A stretch of 64,000 nt of DNA from Streptomyces sp. NBC_01788 (GCF_035917575.1 NZ_CP109090.1:4464001-4528000), one strand, 5' to 3'. Shown: positions 8,123-16,679, numbered from the stretch's first letter. Numbers and translations: made by a program. Notes: generated by a model not told the origin, from the sequence alone.

Positions 8123-8788
8123 TCAGGCAGAGAGACGTGCTTCGACGATGATCGTGCCCATCGTTTGATCAGCGGGTGCGGGAAGGCACCGTGCCCGGAT
8201 TTCACGGAAGCCGTGTCTGTGGGCGAGATCCGCCCACACCTCAGGGGGATGGCACCAGCGGTCCACGGTCATCTCCTTGCCTTCCGGCCCCTTTCCGTAC
8301 ATGGGCCGGCGGCCATGGAGGTGCTGGGGGGTCTCGCCGTGCGAGAAGGCGAATACCCCGTGTGGTGACAGCCGCTTTGCCACCAGTGGGAAGAGCTCTT
8401 CCGGGTCGGTGAACCACACCGCCCCCCAGATCGAGTAGATCGCGTCGTACAACTGGTCGGACGCTCGAAGGAAGGAGCACGCTTCCCCTTCCACGATCGT
8501 CAGGCCGGGAACGTCCTTCCACCACCTGCGAGCCCGCTCGACCTGCACGGGCGACAAGTCCAGTGCAGTGACGTGTACGCCTTGGCGGGACAGCCAGGAT
8601 GCCTCCCGGCACTCGGCCGCACCCAGCTCCAACGCCGTTCGAGGCCGTCCGAGCAACTCGGCCCCCGGGCCGTGCCCCTCGTACTGTGTCCACTCGAAAG
8701 CCGTCACCTCGGGAGGCGGCGCCGGTCCGTCCCGGTCCGGTTTGTAGCGGTCCCAGAAGAGGGCAGGGTCCTGCGGCATGCGGAGCAT
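8123..8788 (-). CDS. Class I SAM-dependent methyltransferase
   Basis: 221 residues. Motif I is ALELGAAECREASWLS (about 52-67), with the acidic ribose-binding residue in VTALDLSP (about 73-80) and motif IV-like YDAIYSIWGAVWF (about 114-126), as in the methyltransferase 11/25 families. The short N-terminal part, DPALFWDRYKPDRDG, resembles small unknown-substrate methyltransferases. ATG 8788 or the second ATG at 8779 could be the start; neither has a strong ribosome-binding site. It follows the gene ending at 8890 on the same strand, but a terminator hairpin lies between, so it probably has its own promoter in 8789-8840. The substrate cannot be inferred. Confidence 0.82.
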   Translation of the reverse strand: MLRMPQDPALFWDRYKPDRDGPAPPPEVTAFEWTQYEGHGPGAELLGRPRTALELGAAECREASWLSRQGVHVTALDLSPVQVERARRWWKDVPGLTIVEGEACSFLRASDQLYDAIYSIWGAVWFTDPEELFPLVAKRLSPHGVFAFSHGETPQHLHGRRPMYGKGPEGKEMTVDRWCHPPEVWADLAHRHGFREIRARCLPAPADQTMGTIIVEARLSA

Positions 8789-8840
8789 GCGCCGCACCGT
8801 ATCCGCAGTGCGTCTTGCGACACGCCATGGAAACACGAAC

Positions 8841-8874
8841 GGGTCCGGGCGCCCACGGAGGGACGCCCGGACCC
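8841..8874 (-). terminator. Terminator hairpin
   Basis: A perfect 11-bp stem, GGGTCCGGGCG (8841-8851) with CGCCCGGACCC (8864-8874), and a 12-base loop. It starts 16 bases beyond the stop of the minus-strand gene that ends at 8890. Confidence 0.75.
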
Positions 8875-8889
8875 GGCCTGGGTGATCGA

Positions 8890-9348
8890 TCAGTGGCAGT
8901 TCTCGCCCGGCCTGCACGGACCGCACTTCGTAAAGTCGCGCTCCCACAGCTTCCAGTCCACGGGGAAGCCGTTCTCGGCGATGACGTGGGCCGTGCGTTC
9001 CACCGAGCCGTCGTACTTGAACTCGATCTCCGGGATGTGCTCCAGGAACCGGCCGCCGAAGTGCTGGGCACAGAACTCGCGGTAGTTCTTCGTGTCCAGG
9101 ATGAAGACATGGACAGCGATGTCGACCACCCGGCCGCAACACATCTCCAGTCCCTGTCCCCATTTCTCCATCGCCGTGATCAGGTAGGACACGGCCGCGC
9201 TAAACAGCCGCTCCGCCATGACCTCGTCGAACGGGTGGTCGCGCATCAGGAGCTGGATTTCACGCTCCCAGACTTCCGGCTTGACGTACTCCCTGGGTTC
9301 CCGCGTAGCGGGAACCGTCTCGGGGACGCTTGCGAGGACAGTTGCCAC
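8890..9348 (-). CDS. Conserved protein with Cys-rich C-terminal tail
   Basis: 152 residues if started at the GTG at 9348, which follows AGGAG with a 7-base spacer; an upstream in-frame ATG at 9474 lacks such a site. The central part, VDIAVHVFILDTKNYREFC, and the tail FTKCGPCRPGENCH resemble a small actinobacterial family often labelled glycine-rich domain-containing protein, in which a His/Asp helix and a terminal CxxC-x4-C are conserved. The tail could bind zinc. No reaction is known. It diverges from the HTH-TPR regulator at 9546, with a 197-base shared control region. Confidence 0.72.
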   Translation of the reverse strand: MATVLASVPETVPATREPREYVKPEVWEREIQLLMRDHPFDEVMAERLFSAAVSYLITAMEKWGQGLEMCCGRVVDIAVHVFILDTKNYREFCAQHFGGRFLEHIPEIEFKYDGSVERTAHVIAENGFPVDWKLWERDFTKCGPCRPGENCH

Positions 9349-9545
9349 AGCGGCTCTCCTCTCGTGTGCCGCGAACCCGCTCCCTGCCGGCGGGCTGCAC
9401 CACCACGGCACCACGCGGCCGGCCATCGCGGTCACCAACTCCCGTGCCATGCAGTCGGCGTGCAGAAAGTGCACATTCCATGGGCGTTTCGCCTCGGACC
9501 CCCTACCGTGGACAGACGGTCCTGCTCCTGCGTGGGGGAGGCGCG

Positions 9546-10838
9546 ATGCAGCGCACCATCGACCCGTTGTGGAACTCGCCCAGGGTCCGCTTACTGATGG
9601 AGCGGTCTGACCCAGGAGGACTGATCAAGCTCGGCAGAACCTGGCGCGGTTGGCGCCAGGCCGACCTGGGCCACCGACTCGGCTGTTCGGCGTCCACCGT
9701 TTCCCGGCTGGAGAAGCCCGGCCGCGTCAGTGATCTGCGTCTTTTGCAGCGAGCCGCGTACGAGGTCGGTGTACCGGCGGATGTCCTGGGAGCGGCACTC
9801 GGTCTGCTCGGCCCACGAGCCACTAGAGTTGCGCCGAATGGTCCACGCCACACCCAGGAGGACCCGATGCGACGCCGTACGCTGCTCGGGGCGGTCGGGC
9901 TGGCCGTTCCTGCGTCTTTTCTGCTCGGTGTGGAGTCGGCTCTCGCGGAGATGCCCGCGCCTTCGGGCTCGCCGGCACCTCTGGACGTGCGGCTGGCCCG
10001 AGCTCGTGCGCTCTTCGACACCGGCAGGTACGCCGATCTCCTGAAGGAGCTGCCGGACCTCCTCGCCACTGCTCACGCCCGGATCCAGGATCGCGCCGAG
10101 ATCAGCTATGCGCGCCTGTCCGCGTGCTACGCGCTGACTGCTCAGGTTCTGGTCAAGATCGGGCGCTACGACCAAGCACGGCTCACCGCCGACCGGGCGA
10201 GCCTCTACGCGGACCTGTCCGGGTCCGCGCTGGCCTCTGCAGCAGCCGCTCGCGAGCTGAGCATCGTCCTGCGTCACCAGGACCAGGCGGACAGCGCAAA
10301 GCGGCTCATTCTCAATGCCGCCTCCAGAGTCGAAGCCACGGGGCTCAACACCCGGGCGCAGGCGACGGCGTACTCCCAGTTGCTGTGTACCGCGTCCTAC
10401 ACAGCGGCTCGCGCAGGCGACCGCGATCGGGCACTGGCGATGATCGATGACGCCATGCGCGCCGCCCGTGACCTTCCCACCGTGGTACCTGCCGGTCGTC
10501 TCTTCTCCATCACTCCCGCATCTGTGCGGCTCTACGAAGTAGGAGTCCACTGGGCGCTCGGTGATGCCGGGGCCGCGATCAGAGCGGGTCGGCAACTGCG
10601 TGAGGAACAGTTCGCCACCGCAGAGCGCAAGGGGCGGCTGCACACCGACATGGCCCGTGCCTGGTGGCAATGGGGGAAGCCCGAGGAGACCGCCCAGTCG
10701 CTCCTGGCCGCTTTCCGGGTGACTCCAGGAGAGGTCCGGGACCGGCCGAGTATGCGGGCGATCGTCAAGGATCTGCATCGCGCACACCCGCGTGTCCACG
10801 GGGTGCGCGAGCTCTCCCGCGCGGTACTCACCGACTGA
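9546..10838 (+). CDS. HTH (XRE) regulator with internal Tat-like signal and TPR region
   Basis: 430 residues. The N-terminal helix-turn-helix (about 26-80: LIKLGRTWRGWRQADLG ... STVSRLEKPGR) is followed by RRRTLLGAVGLAVP-ASFLLG (109-128) and an Ala-x-Ala-like site (SALAE, 131-135), which together look like a twin-arginine signal peptide. The rest is helical, TPR-like repeats. An AGGAGG at 9856-9861 sits 5 bases before M108 (ATG 9867), so a second, shorter product could be made. Leu16 is encoded by TTA (9591-9593), suggesting bldA dependence. The ATG at 9546 follows GGGGGAGG. A second regulator with the same design is at 43334. Confidence 0.85.
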   Translation: MQRTIDPLWNSPRVRLLMERSDPGGLIKLGRTWRGWRQADLGHRLGCSASTVSRLEKPGRVSDLRLLQRAAYEVGVPADVLGAALGLLGPRATRVAPNGPRHTQEDPMRRRTLLGAVGLAVPASFLLGVESALAEMPAPSGSPAPLDVRLARARALFDTGRYADLLKELPDLLATAHARIQDRAEISYARLSACYALTAQVLVKIGRYDQARLTADRASLYADLSGSALASAAAARELSIVLRHQDQADSAKRLILNAASRVEATGLNTRAQATAYSQLLCTASYTAARAGDRDRALAMIDDAMRAARDLPTVVPAGRLFSITPASVRLYEVGVHWALGDAGAAIRAGRQLREEQFATAERKGRLHTDMARAWWQWGKPEETAQSLLAAFRVTPGEVRDRPSMRAIVKDLHRAHPRVHGVRELSRAVLTD

Positions 10839-11192
10839 ATTCATCGCTGCCCATGTCGGCGCACCCGGTGCCGCGTACGGCGGTGATGGCCCTGCCCGTA
10901 CACCCAGCACCGGAACCCGGAAAAGCGGGAGGCGGCGGTTTGGGCGTCGGGGCTGCGGGCGGTAAAAGACCAAAGAACCTTGGGAAAAAACCCACCCAAC
11001 CAACCAAACCTTGACTCGATCACTCGGGTGGGTGAAACCGGTCGGTACGGGTGGCGTTCGGGTGGTTCGGGCGGGCAGTCTCGGGCCGAGGCGACCGCAT
11101 GGCGCCGCCACAACCCCACACATGCATCGGCCCCCGCCGGGACTGGCATCCCAGTGCGAGGGCCTGACCAACGAGGAAGAAGAGCCTTCCCC
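10839..11192. promoter_or_regulatory. 354-base gap with AT-rich patch
   Basis: No gene seen. Around 10968-11035 there is an unusually AT/homopolymer-rich stretch for this genome: a run of six A's at 10985-10990, then an ACC-type simple repeat (10991-11010) and a TTGACT at 11011-11016 that resembles a -35 box; no good -10 lies at the right distance. It presumably carries the promoter for the gene starting at 11193. Confidence 0.4.
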
Positions 11193-12178
11193 ATGGCTGA
11201 CGAGAAGCCTAACGCTGCCTCGCGCCCGAATCAGGGTGTTCGGCGAACCGCCACCCACTCCGGTGTCACGCACGTACGCACGTACCAGTCGGGCCGGTAC
11301 GTGGTCGTGGGCAACCACCTCGCTCAGCACCGTGAGCTGTCGCTGACCGCGATCGGACTGGCCACACACGTCCTGTCGCTGCCTGAGGGCGCACCGGTCG
11401 ACATCCGCAGTCTTGCGGACCGTTTCCCCGAGGGACGGGACCGGATCGCTTTCGCGCTGCGGGAATTGGAGGCCCAGGGCTATCTGGAGCGGGTGCGCGA
11501 ACGGACGGACGCGGGGCGTCTGTTCACGCGGACGTACGCCCATCACACGCCGGTCCGGACAGACACGGACCCCATCCGCGGCCGTACCGCGCCCGCCCCC
11601 GGGCGGGCGCCCAGGGGCCGCCCCAGGAGAACGACCGGGCCCGGCAGCAGCCGCCACCGCCCCCGCCGACCGAGCCCACGCCCTCGGATGTACGCGAGGA
11701 CCGCGCCGAAGTGCCTGAAGCGCCCAACCCGCCCGCACCGCTGGAAGGCGGGGGCACGCCACGCGACCGGCACTACGACGAGGCCGTCGCCCTCCTCGCG
11801 GGGCTCCGCCGCACCGACGCCCGTCTGACCCTTTCCCTGCGAGACGTGAACAGGTTGGCCCCGACTGTCATCGCCTGGTTCAAGGCGGGTGCCACGGTCG
11901 CCGTCGTCCACCGGGCCCTGACCACCGACGTGCCGGCAGACCTGCGGCACCCGGCCGGCCTGGTGGCGCACCGTCTTCGTGAACTCCTGCCCCCGCCGCT
12001 TCCTCCGGCCCCCACGCCTCCTCCGCTCACATCAGCGACCACCGGGATCCGCCACCGCCCCCACCCGCTCCGGAACTGCGACGGCTGTGAGCGAGCATTC
12101 CGCGCCCCCGAGCCAGGCCGCTGCCGCGATTGCCGAACCGCTGCGCAGGCAACGGCCGAGTTGGCAGGAGCGGCCTGA
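11193..12178 (+). pseudogene. Winged-helix / zinc-ribbon DNA-binding protein, one frameshift
   Basis: The N-terminal frame from ATG 11193 (after GAGGAAG) encodes a winged helix with VVGNHLAQHRELSLTAIGLA and RFPEGRDRIAFALRELEAQG, typical of Streptomyces helix-turn-helix proteins related to replication-type wHTH domains. The conserved C-terminal part lies in another frame: HYDEAVALLAGLRRTDARLT, then a zinc-ribbon-like NCDGCERAFRAPEPGRCRDC, ending at 12178. Adding one C to the run at 11610-11612 (CCC before AGGGG) restores a single ~328-residue product. As it stands, the first frame runs on to 11828 with unrelated Arg/Pro-rich sequence. Real decay and sequencing error are both possible. Confidence 0.75.
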
Positions 12179-12252
12179 GTGTGCACCGGGCTCACCGACG
12201 CGCGAACGCGTCCTTGAGCGTCCGGGTTGTGACAGTGGGCCGCCGCGGCCGT

Positions 12253-13662
12253 TCACGACTCGGGGTTCGCGGTGCTCACGGAGGTTTTCTCAAGGGCCAG
12301 TACGCGCAGGATGCGGGCCAGGTCGGCGGGTTCGGCCGCGAGGCGGACCGGTGTGCCGGCGTCGTCGAGTTCGGCGACGTCCCAGTGTCTGTCCACGGGG
12401 TCGGTGTGCCGGGCGCGCCGTAGGCTCTTGAGGGTGAGCCGCTGCACCGGTATCGGTTTCGCCGCGAACCGGCCGGGACCGGGCGCCACCGCGGGAGGGC
12501 CGCCGTCCAGGACGATGTGGGTGCCGAAGCCGCGCGGGTTGTAGTCGGTGTCCTCCAGGAAGCGGGCGGGCAGGAACTTCTCCTCGTCCTCTTCGGCGGC
12601 GGACTTCTCGGTCGCCTCTCCTGGCACGGGGGCACAGGTGGTGTGCCAGGCCCCGGCGAGCAGGCCCAGCGTGACCAGCGAGCCCACGGCCAGCCACGTG
12701 ATCGCCACGGGCGAGGAGAACAAGGTCGTGGGGTGGAGGTAGCAGAGCGGCAGGAGCCACAGGGCGGTGGCGGCGAGCGCGCATGCGAACGGGATGACCG
12801 GCGGGAGCTCTTTGTCGTCGCGCAGTCGGCGCCCGAGCAGGCTCAGCAGTGAGTGGGCCGCGGGGCAGCCCGCGGCGAGGAGGAACGCGGCCGCCCAGGC
12901 GGCCGTGCTCCCGGCCGTGGTGATGTCCTGGCGCCACACGTGGTTCTTTCCGGAGACCTTCATCAACCGGCCGCGCCAGAAGGTCAGTTCGACACTGCCG
13001 CCGCCCTCGAATTCCAGGGCGGCGTCGCGCGGGACCTCGAGCCGTTCCACCGGCCGGCCGTCGGTGAAGTACAGCCAGCTGCTCCGCTTGGGACGATCGG
13101 CCTCGGTCCGCGAGATCACGGCCGGCGTCGTGGTCAGGCACTCGCGGCGCTCCGCGGCGGGCGTCCGGGCGGTGCACGCGGTGGCCGACTTCCACGCCTG
13201 TTCGTCCGACGTGGTCCCGGACACGGACCCCGCGGCCGCGGCCGCGCACGCGAGCAGCACAGGGCACACGACCAGCAGCCCTGCCCAGCCACGCCGGGGG
13301 GCGCGGTACGACACGACGGGGACCTTGCGCGGCTCCGCAGCTCCGTGGCGGCGGTGCAGCGCGCGGAGCGCTTCCACCTCGGCGTCGAAGTCCGGGTTGT
13401 CGGACGACCGGCTCCGTGGCAGGGGCAGGAGCCGCTCACGTTCGTAGTGCGGGACCAGGCTGACGCGACGGGGCGTGTGGGTCCAGGGAGTTCGCGCGGG
13501 CTTCTGGTGCACGCGCAGTTCGGCGATGTCGCCCCATGGCACGCTTTGACGACGCAGCAGCGTTCGCACGTGCAGACCGCGGGCGTCGGCGCTTACCCGG
13601 ACGAAGGGCCACAGGACGCGTCTCCAGCGGGGACGGCGGGTCACGCTCCACACATCGGCCAT
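12253..13662 (-). CDS. Membrane protein with N-terminal PH-like domain
   Basis: 469 residues. The first ~90 residues (RVSADARGLHVRTLLRRQSVPWGDIAELRV) resemble the bacterial PH (bPH) fold found in actinobacterial membrane proteins. Hydrophobic segments follow near residues 127-148, 258-275, 293-315 and 320-345, with an extracytoplasmic Cys-containing loop between the first two (TACTARTPAAERRECL). The C-terminus is soluble. The ATG at 13662 has AGG 9 bases upstream; ATG 13671 is the alternative. It converges on the frameshifted wHTH gene. The function is unknown. Confidence 0.75.
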   Translation of the reverse strand: MADVWSVTRRPRWRRVLWPFVRVSADARGLHVRTLLRRQSVPWGDIAELRVHQKPARTPWTHTPRRVSLVPHYERERLLPLPRSRSSDNPDFDAEVEALRALHRRHGAAEPRKVPVVSYRAPRRGWAGLLVVCPVLLACAAAAAGSVSGTTSDEQAWKSATACTARTPAAERRECLTTTPAVISRTEADRPKRSSWLYFTDGRPVERLEVPRDAALEFEGGGSVELTFWRGRLMKVSGKNHVWRQDITTAGSTAAWAAAFLLAAGCPAAHSLLSLLGRRLRDDKELPPVIPFACALAATALWLLPLCYLHPTTLFSSPVAITWLAVGSLVTLGLLAGAWHTTCAPVPGEATEKSAAEEDEEKFLPARFLEDTDYNPRGFGTHIVLDGGPPAVAPGPGRFAAKPIPVQRLTLKSLRRARHTDPVDRHWDVAELDDAGTPVRLAAEPADLARILRVLALEKTSVSTANPES

Positions 13663-13706
13663 GCACGGCATCCTGCCATCGGCCGGGCCGTACGTGCTGG
13701 TGCGGA

Positions 13707-13735
13707 GGTCCGGGCCTCCGCCGGAGGCCCGGACC
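13707..13735 (-). terminator. Terminator downstream of aldehyde dehydrogenase
   Basis: A perfect 13-bp stem, GGTCCGGGCCTCC (13707-13719) with GGAGGCCCGGACC (13723-13735), and a 3-base loop, 14 bases past the stop of the minus-strand aldehyde dehydrogenase gene. Confidence 0.82.
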
Positions 13736-13748
13736 CTTTCACGAGCCG

Positions 13749-15083
13749 TTACGCCACGGTGCGGATGAGCTTCTTGTTGACGAACTCCTCGATGCCGAGG
13801 CGGCCGAGTTCGCGGCCGAAGCCGGAGCGCTTGATGCCGCCGAAGGGCAGTTCCGCGCCCTCGGCGCCGACGCCGTTGACGAAGACCATGCCGGCCTCGA
13901 TGCGGTCGGCGACGCGCTCGGCCTGCGCGGGGTCGGTGGTGAAGACGTAGGACCCGAGGCCGTAGGGGGTGTCGTTGGCGATGCGCAGGGCGTCGTCCTC
14001 GTCGGCGGCCGGGAAGACCATCGCGACCGGTCCGAAGAGTTCGTGGCGGGCGGCGGCGTGGTCGGTGGTGAGCCCGGTGAGGACCCCGGCCGGGAAGTAG
14101 GCCCCGCGCCGCTCGCCCTCGCTGTGGAGCGTGGCGCCCTGGGCGACCGCCTCGTCGACCTGCCGGGCGAGGTTCTCGGCGGCGGCGACCGACGACAGCG
14201 GGGAACCGGTCTCGTCCGCGAGCAGCCGGGCGGTGAACTTCTCGACGAACGCGTCGTAGAGGTCCTGGACGACGACGAACCGCTTGGCGGCGTTGCAGGC
14301 CTGGCCGGTGTTGTCGAGCCGGGCGGCGACGGCTGCCTCGACGACCGCGTCGAGGTCGTCGGTGGACAGCACGATGAACGGGTCGGAGCCGCCGAGTTCG
14401 AGGACGACGCGCTTCAGGTTCCGTCCGGCGATCTCGGCGACGGCGGCACCGGCGCGCTCGGAGCCGGTGAGCGAGACGCCCTGGACCCGCGGGTCGGCGA
14501 TCACCTCGGCGATCTGCTCGTTGGTGGCGTACACGTTGACGTACGCGCCGGCCGGGAAGCCGGCGTCCGCGAACAGCTTCTCAAGCAGCGCGGCGGTGGC
14601 CGGGCACTGGGGGGCGTGCTTGAGGACGATGGTGTTGCCGAGCGCGAGGTTCGGGGCGGCGAAGCGGGCCACCTGGTAGGCCGGGAAGTTCCACGGCATG
14701 ATGCCGAGCAGGACGCCGACCGGGCCGCGCCGGACGACGGCGCTGCCGGGGCCGGAGGTGACGTCGAGCGGCTCGTCGGCGAGGAACTGCTCGGCGTGGT
14801 CGGCGTAGTAGTGGTAGATGTCGGCGCAGAAGCCGATCTCGCCCTCCGCCTCCGCGAGCGGCTTGCCCATCTCGCGCACGATGCTCGCGGCCAGTTCGGC
14901 CTGGTGCTCGGTGTGCAGATCGCCGAGCCGGCGCAGCAGCGCGGAGCGCTCGGCCACGGTGCTGCCACGGCCCCAGGCGGTGGCCGCGTGGGCGGCGGCG
15001 ACGGCTGCCTCCATCTCGGCGTCGGTGGCGGTCGGGTAGGTCTCGGCGACTTCGCCGGTGGTGGGGTCGGTGACGGCGTACAT
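13749..15083 (-). CDS. NAD(P)-dependent aldehyde (succinate-semialdehyde type) dehydrogenase
   Basis: 444 residues. The aldehyde dehydrogenase fold is clear: MPWNFPAYQ, the cofactor-loop SLTGSERAG, the general-base Glu in VLELGGSDPFIVL, the catalytic Cys in NTGQACNAAKR (the usual GQxC), and the C-terminal ELPFGGIKRSGFGRELG. The spacing resembles the GabD/succinate-semialdehyde group, but the substrate is inferred only. ATG 15083 has GGAGG 4 bases upstream. Directly upstream on the same strand is the truncated end of a zinc alcohol dehydrogenase, suggesting that an alcohol-to-acid operon has been cut. Confidence 0.9.
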   Translation of the reverse strand: MYAVTDPTTGEVAETYPTATDAEMEAAVAAAHAATAWGRGSTVAERSALLRRLGDLHTEHQAELAASIVREMGKPLAEAEGEIGFCADIYHYYADHAEQFLADEPLDVTSGPGSAVVRRGPVGVLLGIMPWNFPAYQVARFAAPNLALGNTIVLKHAPQCPATAALLEKLFADAGFPAGAYVNVYATNEQIAEVIADPRVQGVSLTGSERAGAAVAEIAGRNLKRVVLELGGSDPFIVLSTDDLDAVVEAAVAARLDNTGQACNAAKRFVVVQDLYDAFVEKFTARLLADETGSPLSSVAAAENLARQVDEAVAQGATLHSEGERRGAYFPAGVLTGLTTDHAAARHELFGPVAMVFPAADEDDALRIANDTPYGLGSYVFTTDPAQAERVADRIEAGMVFVNGVGAEGAELPFGGIKRSGFGRELGRLGIEEFVNKKLIRTVA

Positions 15084-15119
15084 CAGGCCTCCGGAAGGCG
15101 GTCGGGTGCGGGGCGGCTG

Positions 15120-15350
15120 TCGGGCTCGGGGCGGCTCGAGGCGTCAGGATCGTTCGGACCCCGGTGTTCGACCTGAGGTCGTCGAACGCCTCCGCCGTCT
15201 CCCGCAGCGGCCGGGTCCTGCCGATCAGGTCGTCCAGCGGCAGCCGGCCCGCCAGGTGGAGGCGGGCCAGTTCGGGGATGTCGATCTCCCCGACGCCGGA
15301 GCCGTAGTTGCAGCCGAGGATACGTTTCTCCTGGTCGGCGAGGTCGAGCA
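15120..15350 (-). pseudogene. 3' remnant of a zinc-dependent alcohol dehydrogenase
   Basis: On the minus strand an open frame encodes ADQEKRILGCNYGSG, IDIPELARLHLAGRLPLDDL and AEAFDDLRSNTG, which match the last ~70 residues of medium-chain (MDR) alcohol dehydrogenases. The catalytic zinc and cofactor-binding parts are absent: upstream of about 15350 the similarity stops, and the natural stop has been lost, so the frame runs on into the aldehyde dehydrogenase gene. The break falls about 230 bases before hemB, near the edge of the hemD-hemB insert. Confidence 0.65.
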
Positions 15351-15581
15351 GGTCGAGCAGGTGGACGGCGACGACGGGGCCGGCACGCACCGGACGGCCC
15401 GAGCAGCAGCCCGAGGCCGGCCGACACCCTCACCGAGGCCGGACTCGGACTGGCGCCCGGCGCCCTGAAAACCTCCTGACACAAGGCGTGGGGACGCCGG
15501 GCGACGGCACCGCGGCGTCCGCCGCCCCGGCCGACTCCCCGTCGGCAAAGGCACCGGGACGGCGGGCGTAGCGTAGAGGGC

Positions 15582-16574
15582 ATGACGAAGTACGGATCCT
15601 TTCCCGGTACGCGTCCTCGCCGGCTGCGCACCACCCCCGCCATGCGGCGCATGGTCGCCGAGACCCGGCTGCACCCGGCGGACTTCATCCTGCCCGCGTT
15701 CGTCCGCGAGGGCGTGAGCGAGCCCGTGCCGGTCTCGGCGATGCCCGGCGTGGTTCAGCACACGCGCGACAGCCTGAAGAAGGCGGCCGCCGAGGCGGTG
15801 GAGGCCGGGGTCTCCGGGATCATGCTGTTCGGGGTGCCGGAGGAGGACAAGAAGGACGCCCTCGGCACGGCGGGTACGGACCCGGACGGGATCCTCCAGG
15901 TCGCGCTGCGCGATGTGCGCGCCGAGGTCGGCGACGAACTGCTCGTCATGTCCGACCTGTGCCTCGACGAGTTCACCGACCACGGCCACTGCGGCGTCCT
16001 CGACGCCGAGGGACGGGTCGACAACGACGCCACGCTGGAGCGGTACGCCGAGATGGCCCAGGTCCAGGCCGACGCCGGCGCCCATGTCGTGGGCCCCAGC
16101 GGCATGATGGACGGGCAGATCGGCGTCGTCCGGGACGCGCTCGACCAGATCGGGCGGGACGACGTGGCCGTCCTCGCCTACACCGTCAAGTACTCGTCCG
16201 CGTTCTACGGGCCCTTCCGGGAGGCGGTCGGCTCCTCGCTGGAGGGTGATCGCAAGACCTACCAGCAGGACCCGGCGAACCTGCGGGAGTCGCTGCGGGA
16301 GCTGGCCCTCGACCTGGAGGAGGGCGCCGACATGGTGATGGTCAAGCCGGCCGGTCCCTACCTCGACATCCTCGCCCGCGTCGCCGACGCCGTGGACGTG
16401 CCGGTCGCCGCCTACCAGATCTCCGGCGAGTACGCGATGATCGAGGCCGCCGCCGAGAAGGGCTGGATCGACCGCGACCGGGCCATCCTGGAAGCCCTGA
16501 CCGGCATCAAGCGGGCCGGGGCGCGCACCATCCTCACCTACTGGGCCACCGAGGTCGCGCAGAAGCTGCGCTGA
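15582..16574 (+). CDS. hemB: Delta-aminolevulinic acid dehydratase (porphobilinogen synthase)
   Basis: Joins two 5-aminolevulinate molecules to porphobilinogen, the step before HemC. It has 330 residues. The Schiff-base lysines are K203 in [10 protein letters not shown] and K255 in [10 protein letters not shown]. The metal-site segment is [17 protein letters not shown], in which the three ligand positions read C127, D129, C137: a hybrid between the all-Cys zinc type and the Asp-rich magnesium type. It stands alone, split from rex-hemACD by the 9.9-kb insert, so it may have lost direct Rex control; no Rex operator was seen upstream. No strong ribosome-binding site is visible before the ATG at 15582 (AGAGGGC, 2-8 bases upstream). 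Confidence 0.96.
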   Translation: MTKYGSFPGTRPRRLRTTPAMRRMVAETRLHPADFILPAFVREGVSEPVPVSAMPGVVQHTRDSLKKAAAEAVEAGVSGIMLFGVPEEDKKDALGTAGTDPDGILQVALRDVRAEVGDELLVMSDLCLDEFTDHGHCGVLDAEGRVDNDATLERYAEMAQVQADAGAHVVGPSGMMDGQIGVVRDALDQIGRDDVAVLAYTVKYSSAFYGPFREAVGSSLEGDRKTYQQDPANLRESLRELALDLEEGADMVMVKPAGPYLDILARVADAVDVPVAAYQISGEYAMIEAAAEKGWIDRDRAILEALTGIKRAGARTILTYWATEVAQKLR

Positions 16575-16590
16575 CCCCTCCCACCCCGCC

Positions 16591-16619
16591 GGGCCGCCCT
16601 GCTTTCGCACGGGCGGCCC
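16591..16619. terminator. hemB terminator hairpin
   Basis: A perfect 9-bp stem (GGGCCGCCC, 16591-16599; GGGCGGCCC, 16611-16619) with an 11-base loop, between convergent hemB and argS. Confidence 0.7.
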
Positions 16620-16640
16620 ACGGCTGTCCGTCGGAACACG

Positions 16641-16679
16641 CGCAGGCCCCGGCCCGTCGGACACGGGGCGGGGCCTGCG
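16641..16679. terminator. argS terminator hairpin
   Basis: A perfect 11-bp stem (CGCAGGCCCCG, 16641-16651; CGGGGCCTGCG, 16669-16679) with a 17-base loop, 21 bases past the argS stop. It is the second of two hairpins in this convergent gap. Confidence 0.72.

Larger units (their letters stand above)
5693..15560. other. Accessory insert separating hemD from hemB
   Basis: About 9.9 kb between the hemD terminator and the hemB start. It contains regulators, small unknown proteins, frameshifted genes, a truncated alcohol dehydrogenase and an aldehyde dehydrogenase, none of them haem genes. In S. coelicolor and many relatives hemB follows hemD, so this block looks inserted or rearranged here. No integrase, transposase, tRNA or clear target-site duplication was seen, so the mechanism is unknown. 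Boundaries are approximate. Confidence 0.6.

Noticed and set aside
15422..15480. Plus-strand peptide end ADTLTEAGLGLAPGALKTS-stop before hemB, which resembles a protein C-terminus.
   Set aside because: The frame upstream of it has no protein-like character and no family was recognised. It may be a remnant, but this cannot be supported.
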